Positions 23,105 to 30,498 of a stretch of DNA of 30,498 nt are shown here, one piece after another. Origin of the DNA: Oscillospiraceae bacterium. GTDB lineage: Bacteria; Bacillota; Clostridia; Oscillospirales; Oscillospiraceae. The number at the start of each line of letters is the position of its first letter. Within the stretch, counting starts at the first letter, position 1. The notes beneath the pieces are model-generated. The model was given only the letters and a program-made list of their open reading frames with translations. It was not told where the DNA came from and made no database searches. Where the stretch lies: contig JAHHRS010000020.1 in assembly GCA_020025675.1 (NCBI GenBank), positions 1-30,498 of the forward strand, read 5' to 3'. A program made the translations under genes and the position numbers.

Positions 23105-23758
23105 TTAAAAAACTTTTTTAAAATACTTCTGTATGTCCTTTTTTGAGGCTAAAAGCAGCAGATTTTCGCTGGAAGAGAAAACGTGGGAAGGGCCTGAAAG
23201 GGGCTTGATAACCTCCTGAATTTTTGTTGCAAGGATGTTCAGATTGTGCTTTCTGCGTACATCCACATCCAGAACGGATTTACCCACCCAAGATTTTGGA
23301 ACGGGAGTTTCATATATGGCGTACTCGTCGGACAGCTCCATGTAGTCGAAAATGTTGTCGTTTGAGTATGTAACAGCGGTCCACTGTGCCATCTGCTTTT
23401 CAAGATATACTACATCGTCTGCCCCGTTGCGAAGCAGAAACTTGGCATGAGTGTCATCGGAGACACGGGCTAAAACAAATTTGGCACCGCAGTCTTTTAA
23501 AAGAGAAACGGTTTCCAGGGAGCTTTGAAAATTGTCCGCAATGGTAACTATACATAAATCAAAGTTCCTGACGCCGAGAGAATCGATAAACCGTTCGTTG
23601 GTACTGTCTCCTATCTGGGCGTTGGTGACAAATTTCAATGCATCGTTAACACGCTCCTCGTCTCTGTCGATAGCCATTACCTCGTCACCCTGCTCGTTAA
23701 GGGCCTGAGCGACGTAGCATCCGAAACGACCTAAACCTATTAGTAATACAGATTTCAT
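23105..23758 (-). CDS. ktrA: Potassium uptake regulatory subunit KtrA (single RCK)
   Basis: Cytoplasmic RCK protein of 217 residues that gates the KtrB channel. The RCK_N Rossmann fold starts MKSVLLIGLGRFGCYVAQAL with GLGRFG at 8-13 and an acidic residue at the end of strand 2 (AIDRDEER) for nucleotide binding. RCK_C is at about 135-217, with PVPKSWVGKSVLDVDVR. In this family RCK_C often binds cyclic di-AMP. AGGAGGT precedes the ATG and overlaps the ktrB stop. It is the last gene of the trkA-trkH-ktrB-ktrA operon. Confidence 0.93.
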   Translation of the reverse strand: MKSVLLIGLGRFGCYVAQALNEQGDEVMAIDRDEERVNDALKFVTNAQIGDSTNERFIDSLGVRNFDLCIVTIADNFQSSLETVSLLKDCGAKFVLARVSDDTHAKFLLRNGADDVVYLEKQMAQWTAVTYSNDNIFDYMELSDEYAIYETPVPKSWVGKSVLDVDVRRKHNLNILATKIQEVIKPLSGPSHVFSSSENLLLLASKKDIQKYFKKVF

Positions 23759-23773
23759 ATTTATGTACCTCCT

Positions 23774-25117
23774 TTAGCCGATTGCAACAGGTTCCTGAGG
23801 GAACCTTGATCCGTCAGCCCCCTCACCGGAGGCAACAGCATAAATTAGTGTCAGGCCGCCTACACGACCGAAAAACATAAGGCAAATAAGAATATAATGG
23901 GAAAGCGAGGAAATTTCCGGTGTTATGCCAAGAGAAAGACCCACTGTTGCAATAGCAGATGCCGTTTCAAACAGTGCGGACATAAGCGGGACCCGGTCAT
24001 AACAAGAAATGAATATTCCGGCAGACAAAAACAACAGAAGATAGAGGGAAAAAATTGCCGCAGCATTTCTCACCGATTGAGATGAAACGCGCCGCCCGAA
24101 AGCGGAAGCATTTTCTCTGCCCTGATAAGTGGCTCTTATACAGAGAATAATGATTGCAAGGGTGGTCATTTTAAAACCGCCTGCTGTGGAACCGGGAGCG
24201 CCGCCCACAAGCATTAGCAGAATAGTAATTATTTTACCGCCTGAGCTGAGATTATTTAAGTCTACGCTGTTAAAACCTGCGGTTCTGGGGGAAACTGTCT
24301 GGAATATAGCTGCGGTAGCACGCTCAACCGTGCCCATATATTCCCACTGGGACTGGCGGAACTCATAGAAGAACAAAAAGAGAAAACCGCCGCCTATTAA
24401 AATTAAGGAGGTAAAAATTATGAGCTTTGACTGGAGGGTGTAGCGATTGAATTTAAATTTGTAATCCTTAATATCTTTCCATGTCATAAAGCCCATACCT
24501 CCGATAAAGATAAGGGAAACCAAAGTGAGACAGATAAGAGGATCGGCGCTGTATGAAGTCATTGATACACACGGCTCACCGTTTACACCCATTAAGTCAA
24601 ATCCCGCATTACAGAACGCAGAGATAGAGTGGAAAACGGAGAACCAGATTCCTCGCCCTACCCCGTATTGGGGGATAAAACGAAAGGACATAAAAATTGC
24701 ACCCGTAAGCTCCACAAGCATAGTAGTAATAAGTATAATGCCGGTCATGCGGACTATTCCGCCCATCTGAGGGGCCGAAATAGATTCCTGCATTATCCAG
24801 CGCTGACGCATTCCGATTTTTCTCCCGGAAAACATCATAAGGATAACACCAACGGTGACAACACCCATGCCGCCTATCTGAATAAGGAGAATAATGACAG
24901 TCTGGCCAAAAGGCGTCCAGTATTGAGCAGTATCCTCAATTATGAGACCCGTCACACAAACCGCCGAGGTGGCAGTGAAAACTGCTGTCTCAAACGGAGC
25001 AGAGCCTGGGGCCGTGGAGGCGATTGGCAGCATAAGTAAAATTGTACCAGCGGATATTAAAAGAAAAAAGCATAAAACAATTATCTGAGCAGGACGTAAT
25101 CTAAAATTTTTTTTCAT
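23774..25117 (-). CDS. ktrB: KtrB-like potassium channel subunit
   Basis: TrkH/KtrB superfamily membrane protein of 447 residues, shorter than TrkH and typical of KtrB. Four pore loops can be read: SAVCVTGLII, ISAFCNAGFDLMG, VSPRTAGFNSVDL and ASAIATVGLSLGI, each with the filter glycine. About eight or more further membrane helices surround them. The ATG follows the trkH stop by one base (TGATATG), so translation is coupled. It presumably pairs with KtrA downstream. Confidence 0.93.
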   Translation of the reverse strand: MKKNFRLRPAQIIVLCFFLLISAGTILLMLPIASTAPGSAPFETAVFTATSAVCVTGLIIEDTAQYWTPFGQTVIILLIQIGGMGVVTVGVILMMFSGRKIGMRQRWIMQESISAPQMGGIVRMTGIILITTMLVELTGAIFMSFRFIPQYGVGRGIWFSVFHSISAFCNAGFDLMGVNGEPCVSMTSYSADPLICLTLVSLIFIGGMGFMTWKDIKDYKFKFNRYTLQSKLIIFTSLILIGGGFLFLFFYEFRQSQWEYMGTVERATAAIFQTVSPRTAGFNSVDLNNLSSGGKIITILLMLVGGAPGSTAGGFKMTTLAIIILCIRATYQGRENASAFGRRVSSQSVRNAAAIFSLYLLLFLSAGIFISCYDRVPLMSALFETASAIATVGLSLGITPEISSLSHYILICLMFFGRVGGLTLIYAVASGEGADGSRFPQEPVAIG

Positions 25118-25118
25118 A

Positions 25119-26555
25119 TCAATTCTTCCATGTGTGCTTTGAGAAAAGCACTAATATCGGGAATATTTCCAGGCGGCCTAAAAGCATGATAAATGACAGA
25201 ACAATTTTCGAAGGGTATGAGAAAATATCAAAATTTCCGACAGGCCCAACACCTGAAAGACCCGGACCTATGTTGGACATGCAGGAAAGGGAGGCTGTGA
25301 AATTGGTAGTTAAATCGTGACCGTCAAAAGATACAAGGAAAGTGCTTGTCATAAGCAAAAACATATAAAGAATAAAGAATACCGAAACTGCCCGTAAGGC
25401 TCCGTTATCAACTCTTTTTCCGTCAAGCTCTACCCTGCTGACGCTGCGGGGCCTTACCATATGCTTTACTTCCCGTTTGGCAGATTTTGTCAGAATTGCA
25501 ACACGGGAAATTTTAAGTCCGCCTCCGGTACTTCCGGCACAGGCACCGGTGAACATCAGAAGTACAATAATCCACTTGCAGTATTCGGGCCATTTATCAA
25601 AGTCCACGGTGCAGAACCCTGTGGTACTTATAATGGTGGCTACATTGAAGTAGGCGTGGCGAAGGGCAGTTAGGAATCCGCCGTACATCTTGGTAATACC
25701 GATTGCAAGGGCAAGAACGGCGGTGGCAATTATACCAAGATACCAGTGAAGCTCTTCGTTTTTAATAACGTCTTTTACACGGCCTATAAGCAGAAGAAAA
25801 TACATGTTGAAGTTAAGGCCGAATAAAATCATAAATGTAGCAGCTACCATCTCTATATATACGCTGTTGTACGCACCGATGCTGGCTGCTTTTGTAGAAA
25901 ATCCACCTGTTCCGGCTGTTGCAAATGAATGGAGGAGAGCGTCGTAAAAGCTCATGCCTCCGCAGAGAAGCAGTATAGTCTCCAAAACTGTAAGGCCGAT
26001 ATATATAAGGTAGAGAATAGAGGCGGTTTTTCTGGCTCTGGGCACAAGCTTTCCCACAGTAGGTCCGGGAACCTCAGCTCTCATTATGTGCATTGAGTAT
26101 TCACCGCTCATAGGGAGTATAGCCATTATAAACACCAGAACTCCCATTCCTCCTATCCAGTGAGTAAAGGAGCGCCAGAAAAGGTCAGCCCTGGGCATGG
26201 CCTCAATGTCGTTTAAGATAGTTGCACCGGTGGTGGTAAAGCCGGAAACCGTCTCAAAAACAGCGTCTATATAATTCGGTATGCTTCCGGATATTACAAA
26301 AGGCAATGCCCCGAACAGGGACATTAAAATCCATCCCATGCCAACGATAACAAAGCCTTCTCTCGCAAAAATGCCGGTGCTTCTGGGCTTAATGCGGGAA
26401 AAAATCAGACCGCAAAGTGCGGTTACACCAATGGTTATAACAAAGTTCAGTACGTTCTCACCGTAGCATAAACCGGCAATTAGGGGAAGAAACATAAGCC
26501 CCGCAAGACAGAGAAGGATAAGGCCAAGCACCTTAAAAATCATTCTGTAATTCAT
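25119..26555 (-). CDS. trkH: TrkH-type potassium uptake subunit
   Basis: Membrane potassium transporter of 478 residues with two N-terminal helices before the four pore modules, the TrkH plan. The pore loops read SGFTTTGATI, FATAGTGGFSTKAAS, ISTTGFCTVDF and SCMSNIGPGLSGVG. Other landmarks include HWIGGMGVLVFIMAILPM after the first pore and GSTGGGLKISR before the later repeats. The start shares one base with the trkA stop (TGATG), so TrkH and TrkA are likely made as partners. Confidence 0.94.
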   Translation of the reverse strand: MNYRMIFKVLGLILLCLAGLMFLPLIAGLCYGENVLNFVITIGVTALCGLIFSRIKPRSTGIFAREGFVIVGMGWILMSLFGALPFVISGSIPNYIDAVFETVSGFTTTGATILNDIEAMPRADLFWRSFTHWIGGMGVLVFIMAILPMSGEYSMHIMRAEVPGPTVGKLVPRARKTASILYLIYIGLTVLETILLLCGGMSFYDALLHSFATAGTGGFSTKAASIGAYNSVYIEMVAATFMILFGLNFNMYFLLLIGRVKDVIKNEELHWYLGIIATAVLALAIGITKMYGGFLTALRHAYFNVATIISTTGFCTVDFDKWPEYCKWIIVLLMFTGACAGSTGGGLKISRVAILTKSAKREVKHMVRPRSVSRVELDGKRVDNGALRAVSVFFILYMFLLMTSTFLVSFDGHDLTTNFTASLSCMSNIGPGLSGVGPVGNFDIFSYPSKIVLSFIMLLGRLEIFPILVLFSKHTWKN

Positions 26556-27916
26556 CAGTGCTCCTCTAATATTCCGTCCATATTCGAAAGCCTGCCGGCG
26601 GCGGTAAATATTATAGCGTGATCTCCTGAGAGAATTTTGGTGTTGCCGTCAGGGATTATGCTCTTATTACCGCGGATTATTGCACTTATTATAATGTTTG
26701 GCTTGAGTTTAAGGTCCTTAAGTGCAAGTCCGGTACATCTTGAATTATCACTGACTCTGAATTCCAACGCTTCAACTTTGCCGTCAGCAAGACGGTAAAG
26801 CGTCTCCATGCTGCTGCCAATGGAGTTGCTCATAGCACGAACATATCTGGCTATCTGCTGAGCAACGATCTGCTTTGGTGTAACTATGCTGTCAAGACCG
26901 GATTGCTCAAGAATATCAGAGAAGTGGGAGCGGTTTACTTTTGCAACTATCTTTCCGACGTTACAGCTCTTTGCATACATGGATGTTATAATGTTATCTC
27001 CGTCATCCCCGGTGAGGGCAACAAAAGCATCGGAATTTAATATTCCTTCTTCTATAAGCACGTCACTTCTGGTGGCGTCACCGCAGACTATGCGGGAGCC
27101 GGGAACTAAATCACACAGCTCATCACAGCGGAGACGGTTGCGCTCTATAAGAGTAACGTCCATTCCACAGTCGGAGAGCATACGGGTGAGATATATGGCG
27201 GTTCGACAGCCGCCCATTATCAAAACCTTTTTCACAGGTCTGTGATACTGCCCGACCGCAATGAAAAAGCGGCGGAGCTCCTTGGCTGTGCCGATAATGC
27301 TCAGCTTATCCCCGCTTTTAAGGACAAAATCGCCGTTAGGTATGATGGCCTCTTTGCCACGCTCCACCACGCCTACAAGAACCTTTGCTCCAAAGCGTGT
27401 GGTAAGGTCTTTTAGCTGCAAACCGTCCAGCCGACTGTTGGGAGCTAATTTGTGCTCGACAATCTCAACGCTGCCTTTGGAAAAAGCATCAACTCTCACT
27501 GCACTTGGGAAACGCAGAATACGGGAAATTTCTCTGGCGCACTCAAACTCAGGGTTCACCGTTACAGAAAGGCCGAGAGCTTCCCGGAGAAAATTTGTCT
27601 GGCTCAGGTACTCCGGGTCACGGATACGGGCGATAACATGCTTAGTACCCAGCTTTCTGGCGGAAATGCCGCAGACCATATTCACCTCGTCATGTTCTGT
27701 GGCAGCCATAAGCAAATCGGCGTGGTCCGCTCCGGCTTCCAAAAGGGTTTCAGAGTTGGTGGCACTGCCTTCAACACAAATCACGTCTAAAGTGTTTGAG
27801 AGAAGACTAATGGTGTCAGGGTCACGGTCGATAACTGTTATATCGTGGCCTTCCTCGGAGAGAATTTCGGCAACCGAGTGGCCGATCTTACCAGCTCCGG
27901 CGATTATAATTTTCAT
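26555..27916 (-). CDS. trkA: TrkA, tandem-RCK potassium regulatory subunit
   Basis: Cytoplasmic NAD(H)-binding regulator, 453 residues, made of two RCK_N/RCK_C units. The first Rossmann motif is AGAGKIGHSVAE at 6-17, followed by VIDRD. The second unit begins near KVLIMGGCRTAIYLTRML, where the dinucleotide motif is degenerate (GGCRTA). Each unit has its own RCK_C, near residues 150-215 and 375-450. It is first in the operon and overlaps trkH by one base. A single leader hairpin lies ahead of it. Confidence 0.94.
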   Translation of the reverse strand: MKIIIAGAGKIGHSVAEILSEEGHDITVIDRDPDTISLLSNTLDVICVEGSATNSETLLEAGADHADLLMAATEHDEVNMVCGISARKLGTKHVIARIRDPEYLSQTNFLREALGLSVTVNPEFECAREISRILRFPSAVRVDAFSKGSVEIVEHKLAPNSRLDGLQLKDLTTRFGAKVLVGVVERGKEAIIPNGDFVLKSGDKLSIIGTAKELRRFFIAVGQYHRPVKKVLIMGGCRTAIYLTRMLSDCGMDVTLIERNRLRCDELCDLVPGSRIVCGDATRSDVLIEEGILNSDAFVALTGDDGDNIITSMYAKSCNVGKIVAKVNRSHFSDILEQSGLDSIVTPKQIVAQQIARYVRAMSNSIGSSMETLYRLADGKVEALEFRVSDNSRCTGLALKDLKLKPNIIISAIIRGNKSIIPDGNTKILSGDHAIIFTAAGRLSNMDGILEEH

Positions 27917-27934
27917 ATTTTTACTCCATTCTGC

Positions 27935-27953
27935 CGATTTATCGGGTAAATCG
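27935..27953 (-). other. Hairpin in the trkA 5' leader
   Basis: On the minus strand CGATTTA, loop CCCGA, TAAATCG. It lies about 8 bases after the predicted start of transcription and 20 bases ahead of the ATG. There is no T run. It may stabilise the message or bind a regulator. Confidence 0.5.
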
Positions 27954-27967
27954 AAGATCCACGCGCT

Positions 27968-27996
27968 ATTATAACATCATAAATAAAAAATGTACA
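27968..27996 (-). promoter_or_regulatory. Promoter of the trkA-ktrA operon
   Basis: The minus strand has TGTACA (27996-27991), a 17-base spacer and a perfect TATAAT (27973-27968). The leader is about 45 bases, too short for a cyclic di-AMP (ydaO/yuaA) riboswitch. Confidence 0.7.
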
Positions 27997-28017
27997 GTAC
28001 GAGAGTGAAGTGGTTTA

Positions 28018-28044
28018 TTGAATAATGAAGAGAGATGTGATAAT
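28018..28044 (+). promoter_or_regulatory. Tentative promoter of the DUF2461-plsY operon
   Basis: An extended -10, TGTGATAAT (28036-28044), lies 15 bases after TTGAAT (28018-28023). The spacing is short, so this is a weak call. Confidence 0.3.
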
Positions 28045-28083
28045 CTATTGCTGGTAAATTTTGAACAGGAGATTATATTAGAT

Positions 28084-28752
28084 ATGTTTGAAGGTTTTAC
28101 AAAAGAAACCAGTGATTTTTTGTGGGATCTCACTTTTAATAATGAGAGATCATGGTTTTTGGAGCATAAAGCTCAGTTTGAGAGCTGCTTAAAAAAGCCG
28201 TTGGATGCACTTGCCAAAGATACACAAACTTTAATGGATGAGAAATTTTCAAAATACAGTTGGAATGTACATATATCCAGAATTTACAGAGATGCAAGGA
28301 GATTGTTTGGCCGAGGACCGTATAAGGAGCGAATGTGGTTTACACTGCGCCCCTTTGAGGCAGGTTCGGAGGCGCCGTGCCTGTATTTTGAAATAGGTGC
28401 CGCAGGGTATCGCTGCGGTATGGGCTTTCACGAGGCAAAAAGCGCCGATATGGCTGCTTTCCGAAAGGCTGTGGACGCAAATCCTGCTCAATTTGAAAGA
28501 CTTTCTCAGAAACTTTTAAAACTTAATAAATACACTGTAAAAGGAGAGGAATATAAAAGAATAAAAGGGGATAAGGGGGAGGTTATAAACAAATTTTATA
28601 ACCGAAAGTGGTTAAGTCTTGAATGCTCAAAAGATTTCGGCGGGGATGTATTAAGGCCGGAATTTCCAAAGGTCCTCACAGAAGGCTTTTCGCAGCTTAT
28701 GCCTTTTTATGAATTTGTACTCAAAGCTTATATGAGCGACAGGGAGAGCTGA
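28084..28752 (+). CDS. DUF2461 family protein
   Basis: A 222-residue soluble protein of the widespread DUF2461 family. It opens MFEGFTKETSDFLWDLTFNN with NERSWFLEHK right after, a typical start. Other landmarks are the conserved HISRIYRDAR at about 64-73, then GPYKERMWFTLR. No biochemical function is established for the family that I can name. I chose the ATG at 28084, with AGGAG 12 bases upstream, rather than the TTG at 28018. It ends one base before the plsY start and so probably shares an operon with the two lipid genes. Confidence 0.88.
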   Translation: MFEGFTKETSDFLWDLTFNNERSWFLEHKAQFESCLKKPLDALAKDTQTLMDEKFSKYSWNVHISRIYRDARRLFGRGPYKERMWFTLRPFEAGSEAPCLYFEIGAAGYRCGMGFHEAKSADMAAFRKAVDANPAQFERLSQKLLKLNKYTVKGEEYKRIKGDKGEVINKFYNRKWLSLECSKDFGGDVLRPEFPKVLTEGFSQLMPFYEFVLKAYMSDRES

Positions 28753-28753
28753 T

Positions 28754-29374
28754 ATGCTGTATTTTATTAGTTTTGCGATTTTGGGTTATCTTTTAGGGGG
28801 AATATTGTTTGCGCCTATATTCGGTAAATTACTCAAGAGAGATATTATAGGCAACTCACAAGACAAAAATCCCGGAGCGGCCAATGCTTTTAAAAACGGT
28901 GGCCCTTTGTGCGGCTTACTTGCACTGGCGGGAGATGTGCTCAAAGGTCTTGTGCCGGTAGCTGTATGCCTTAGCAACAATAAGTGCGAGGCTTTGCTTA
29001 TAAATGAGATAGGCACGGCACTTGTGCTGCTGGCTCCCGTTTTGGGGCACATGTTCCCCGTGTACCGTCATTTTAAAGGCGGTAAGGGAATAGCCGTTAC
29101 CTTCGGCGTGCTTCTGGGATTTCTGCCCTATATTTATCCCGCTTTAATGCTGGCAATATTCTTTATACTGTTTTCGGTAATAATTGTTGTTAAGCCGGAC
29201 TTTTATAAGACATTGCTGGTGTATCTCTGCGTAAGCGTCACTTTTCTCATAAAAAGCCCTTTTCCGGGACTTAGACTCGGCTTTATTCTCATAAGCCTTT
29301 TCGTATTTCTGAGATTCCATTTAAGTGAGGAAAAAAGAGAAAAAATTGAGGTGAAATTTTTATGGAAGCACTGA
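28754..29374 (+). CDS. plsY: PlsY-family glycerol-3-phosphate acyltransferase, variant motif
   Basis: Polytopic membrane protein of 206 residues with about five hydrophobic segments. PlsY transfers the acyl group of acyl-phosphate to glycerol-3-phosphate in phospholipid synthesis. The third PlsY motif is good: GHMFPVYRHFKGGKGIAVTFG at about 95-115. The first motif reads SQDKNPGAANAFKNGG instead of the usual SGNxGATN with a following Arg, a form I associate with a clostridial paralogue. It may therefore be a second PlsY with different use. Its last 13 bases overlap the next gene, a glycosyltransferase. Confidence 0.85.
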   Translation: MLYFISFAILGYLLGGILFAPIFGKLLKRDIIGNSQDKNPGAANAFKNGGPLCGLLALAGDVLKGLVPVAVCLSNNKCEALLINEIGTALVLLAPVLGHMFPVYRHFKGGKGIAVTFGVLLGFLPYIYPALMLAIFFILFSVIIVVKPDFYKTLLVYLCVSVTFLIKSPFPGLRLGFILISLFVFLRFHLSEEKREKIEVKFLWKH

Positions 29375-30495
29375 TTCTTTCATGCAGCACCGGCGGCGGA
29401 CATAACGCGGCGGCAAAGGCTTTAAAGACAGAACTTGAAAGTCGGGGACACCATACGGTGATGATGGACCCCTATGAGCTGGTGAGCCGAAAGCTGGCAA
29501 AAGAAATAGGCGGTGCATATGTGAAGATGGTGCAGTTTTCCCCGAGAATGTTCGGACTTATATATACTTTGGGAAACTTAGTGCGTAAGGTGCCCATGAA
29601 TTCTCCCGTTTATTACGCAAATATAGCTGTTGCAAAAAAGCTGGGAGAGTATTTAAAAGAAAATCCTGTTGACGTTATAATAGCCACTCATCTTTATCCG
29701 GCGGAACTTATAACCTATCTTAAAAAGGGCAATAAAAATTTCCCGCCCAGTATATATGTTGCAACCGACTATGTTTGTATACCCTTTACTGAGGAAACAA
29801 ACTGCGATTATTATGTAATTCCCGGAGCCGCTCAGGCCCATGATTTTATACGCCGTGGTATACCGGAGGAAAAGCTGGCACCCTTAGGCATCCCGGTGTC
29901 CCCCACTTTTGAAAGTCATATGAGTAAGTCTGAGGCTCGGAAGCAATTAGGCTTAGAGCCATTGAGAAAATATCTGCTCCTTGCCGGCGGCAGTATGGGA
30001 GCGGGCAATATAGATAAGACCATAGATGTTATTCTGAAGTATGTTCATAAAAACCTTATTTATGCTCAGATTATAGTTATTGCAGGAAATAATGAAAAGC
30101 TATACCGAAAGCTTCAGAAAAAATACGGCAGGGAAATAATTCTCATAAAGCACACCAATGAAATGGCTGCGTATATGAGGGCCTGTGATGTATTTATTTC
30201 AAAGCCGGGTGGCCTTTCATCTACCGAAGCGGCTGTGACCGGTGTACCATGTATACATATGGCGCCTATTCCCGGCTGTGAGAGCCATAACGTGCGCTAC
30301 TTCAGAAAAAAAGGAATGAGTATCCGTGTTAATAAGCGCGGATGGACTATGCGGGCTGCTCTTAAAAAACTTGATAAACCCAAAGAGGTGGAAAAAATGC
30401 TGGACAGACAGAAAAAAGGGGTTCCCGCAGATGCAAGAAAAAAGATATGCGATTTGGCTGAGTATCTGGCGGCAAAATATTATAGTGTAAAATAA
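29362..30495 (+). CDS. UgtP/MGDG-synthase-like glycosyltransferase (GT28 type)
   Basis: Glycosyltransferase of 377 residues with the two-domain GT-B plan of MurG, UgtP and plant MGDG synthase. The N-domain starts MEALILSCSTGGGHNAAAKA, with the GGGH loop at 11-14. The C-domain begins near YLLLAGGSMGAGNID (about 205-219) and has the nucleotide-sugar-binding stretch ISKPGGLSSTEAAV at about 280-293. It probably adds sugar to diacylglycerol at the inner membrane face, making glycolipids. The start overlaps plsY by 13 bases, which ties it to lipid synthesis. The gene is complete, ending three bases before the window edge. Confidence 0.9.
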   Translation: MEALILSCSTGGGHNAAAKALKTELESRGHHTVMMDPYELVSRKLAKEIGGAYVKMVQFSPRMFGLIYTLGNLVRKVPMNSPVYYANIAVAKKLGEYLKENPVDVIIATHLYPAELITYLKKGNKNFPPSIYVATDYVCIPFTEETNCDYYVIPGAAQAHDFIRRGIPEEKLAPLGIPVSPTFESHMSKSEARKQLGLEPLRKYLLLAGGSMGAGNIDKTIDVILKYVHKNLIYAQIIVIAGNNEKLYRKLQKKYGREIILIKHTNEMAAYMRACDVFISKPGGLSSTEAAVTGVPCIHMAPIPGCESHNVRYFRKKGMSIRVNKRGWTMRAALKKLDKPKEVEKMLDRQKKGVPADARKKICDLAEYLAAKYYSVK

Positions 30496-30498
30496 AGA

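Noticed and set aside
27917..28017. Cyclic di-AMP riboswitch ahead of the potassium operon
   Set aside because: The leader is about 45 bases with a single small hairpin, far shorter than the ydaO/yuaA aptamer.

Overview
The window looks like a chromosomal segment of an endospore-lineage clostridium, most like the Oscillospiraceae/Ruminococcaceae. It carries a Firmicutes-type set of genes: hprK, murB, rapZ and whiA in a row, DnaE, the rpmG-secE-nusG-rplK-rplA block, a spoIVB sporulation protease and a guanine-type purine riboswitch. Spacing is tight, with many 1-8 base overlaps. Shine-Dalgarno sites are strong and the terminators are classical. I see no rRNA, tRNA, CRISPR array, phage or insertion sequence. 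Apart from one AT-rich nucleotidyltransferase gene that may be acquired, this is core genome.

Layout. (1) 1-5313, minus strand: a purine-nucleoside ABC importer (lipoprotein, double ATPase, two permeases, the last cut by the window edge) behind a guanine-type riboswitch with a terminator. (2) 5376-6009, minus: xpt, purine salvage, with its own promoter. (3) 6026-6351, minus: rpmB. (4) 6539-13965, plus: hprK-murB-rapZ-whiA-dnaE, with no yvcK between rapZ and whiA. (5) 14037-14957: a lone nucleotidyltransferase closed by a long bidirectional hairpin. (6) 15017-16398, minus: nth, preceded by a membrane-anchored protein with a Thr-Pro repeat linker. (7) 16445-18864, minus: rpmG-secE-nusG-rplK-rplA. 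(8) 18885-21540, plus: folC-ruvX-mscS. (9) 21541-23015: an AT-rich gap, then spoIVB alone and a bidirectional terminator. (10) 23105-27996, minus: trkA-trkH-ktrB-ktrA, apparently two potassium uptake systems in one operon. (11) 28036 to the end, plus: a DUF2461 protein, a PlsY-family acyltransferase and a UgtP/MGDG-synthase-like glycosyltransferase, probably a small lipid operon.

How the parts fit. Regions 1 and 2 form a purine scavenging locus: the importer brings in nucleosides or bases, Xpt turns xanthine or guanine into nucleotides, and the riboswitch should shut the importer down when guanine is plentiful. Region 4 links carbon-catabolite control (HprK, RapZ), cell-wall precursor synthesis (MurB), division or growth control (WhiA) and replication (DnaE). 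Region 10 together with MscS in region 8 covers potassium uptake and osmotic release.

I did not find a clearly new multi-gene defence or mobile system. The most informative non-standard signals are the riboswitch with a readable antiterminator pairing, the overlapping hairpins after the lipoprotein gene, the fused Trk/Ktr operon, the orphan spoIVB, a perfect palindrome upstream of folC, and the variant PlsY-glycosyltransferase pair. All functional names rest on reading the translations by eye. No database search was run.
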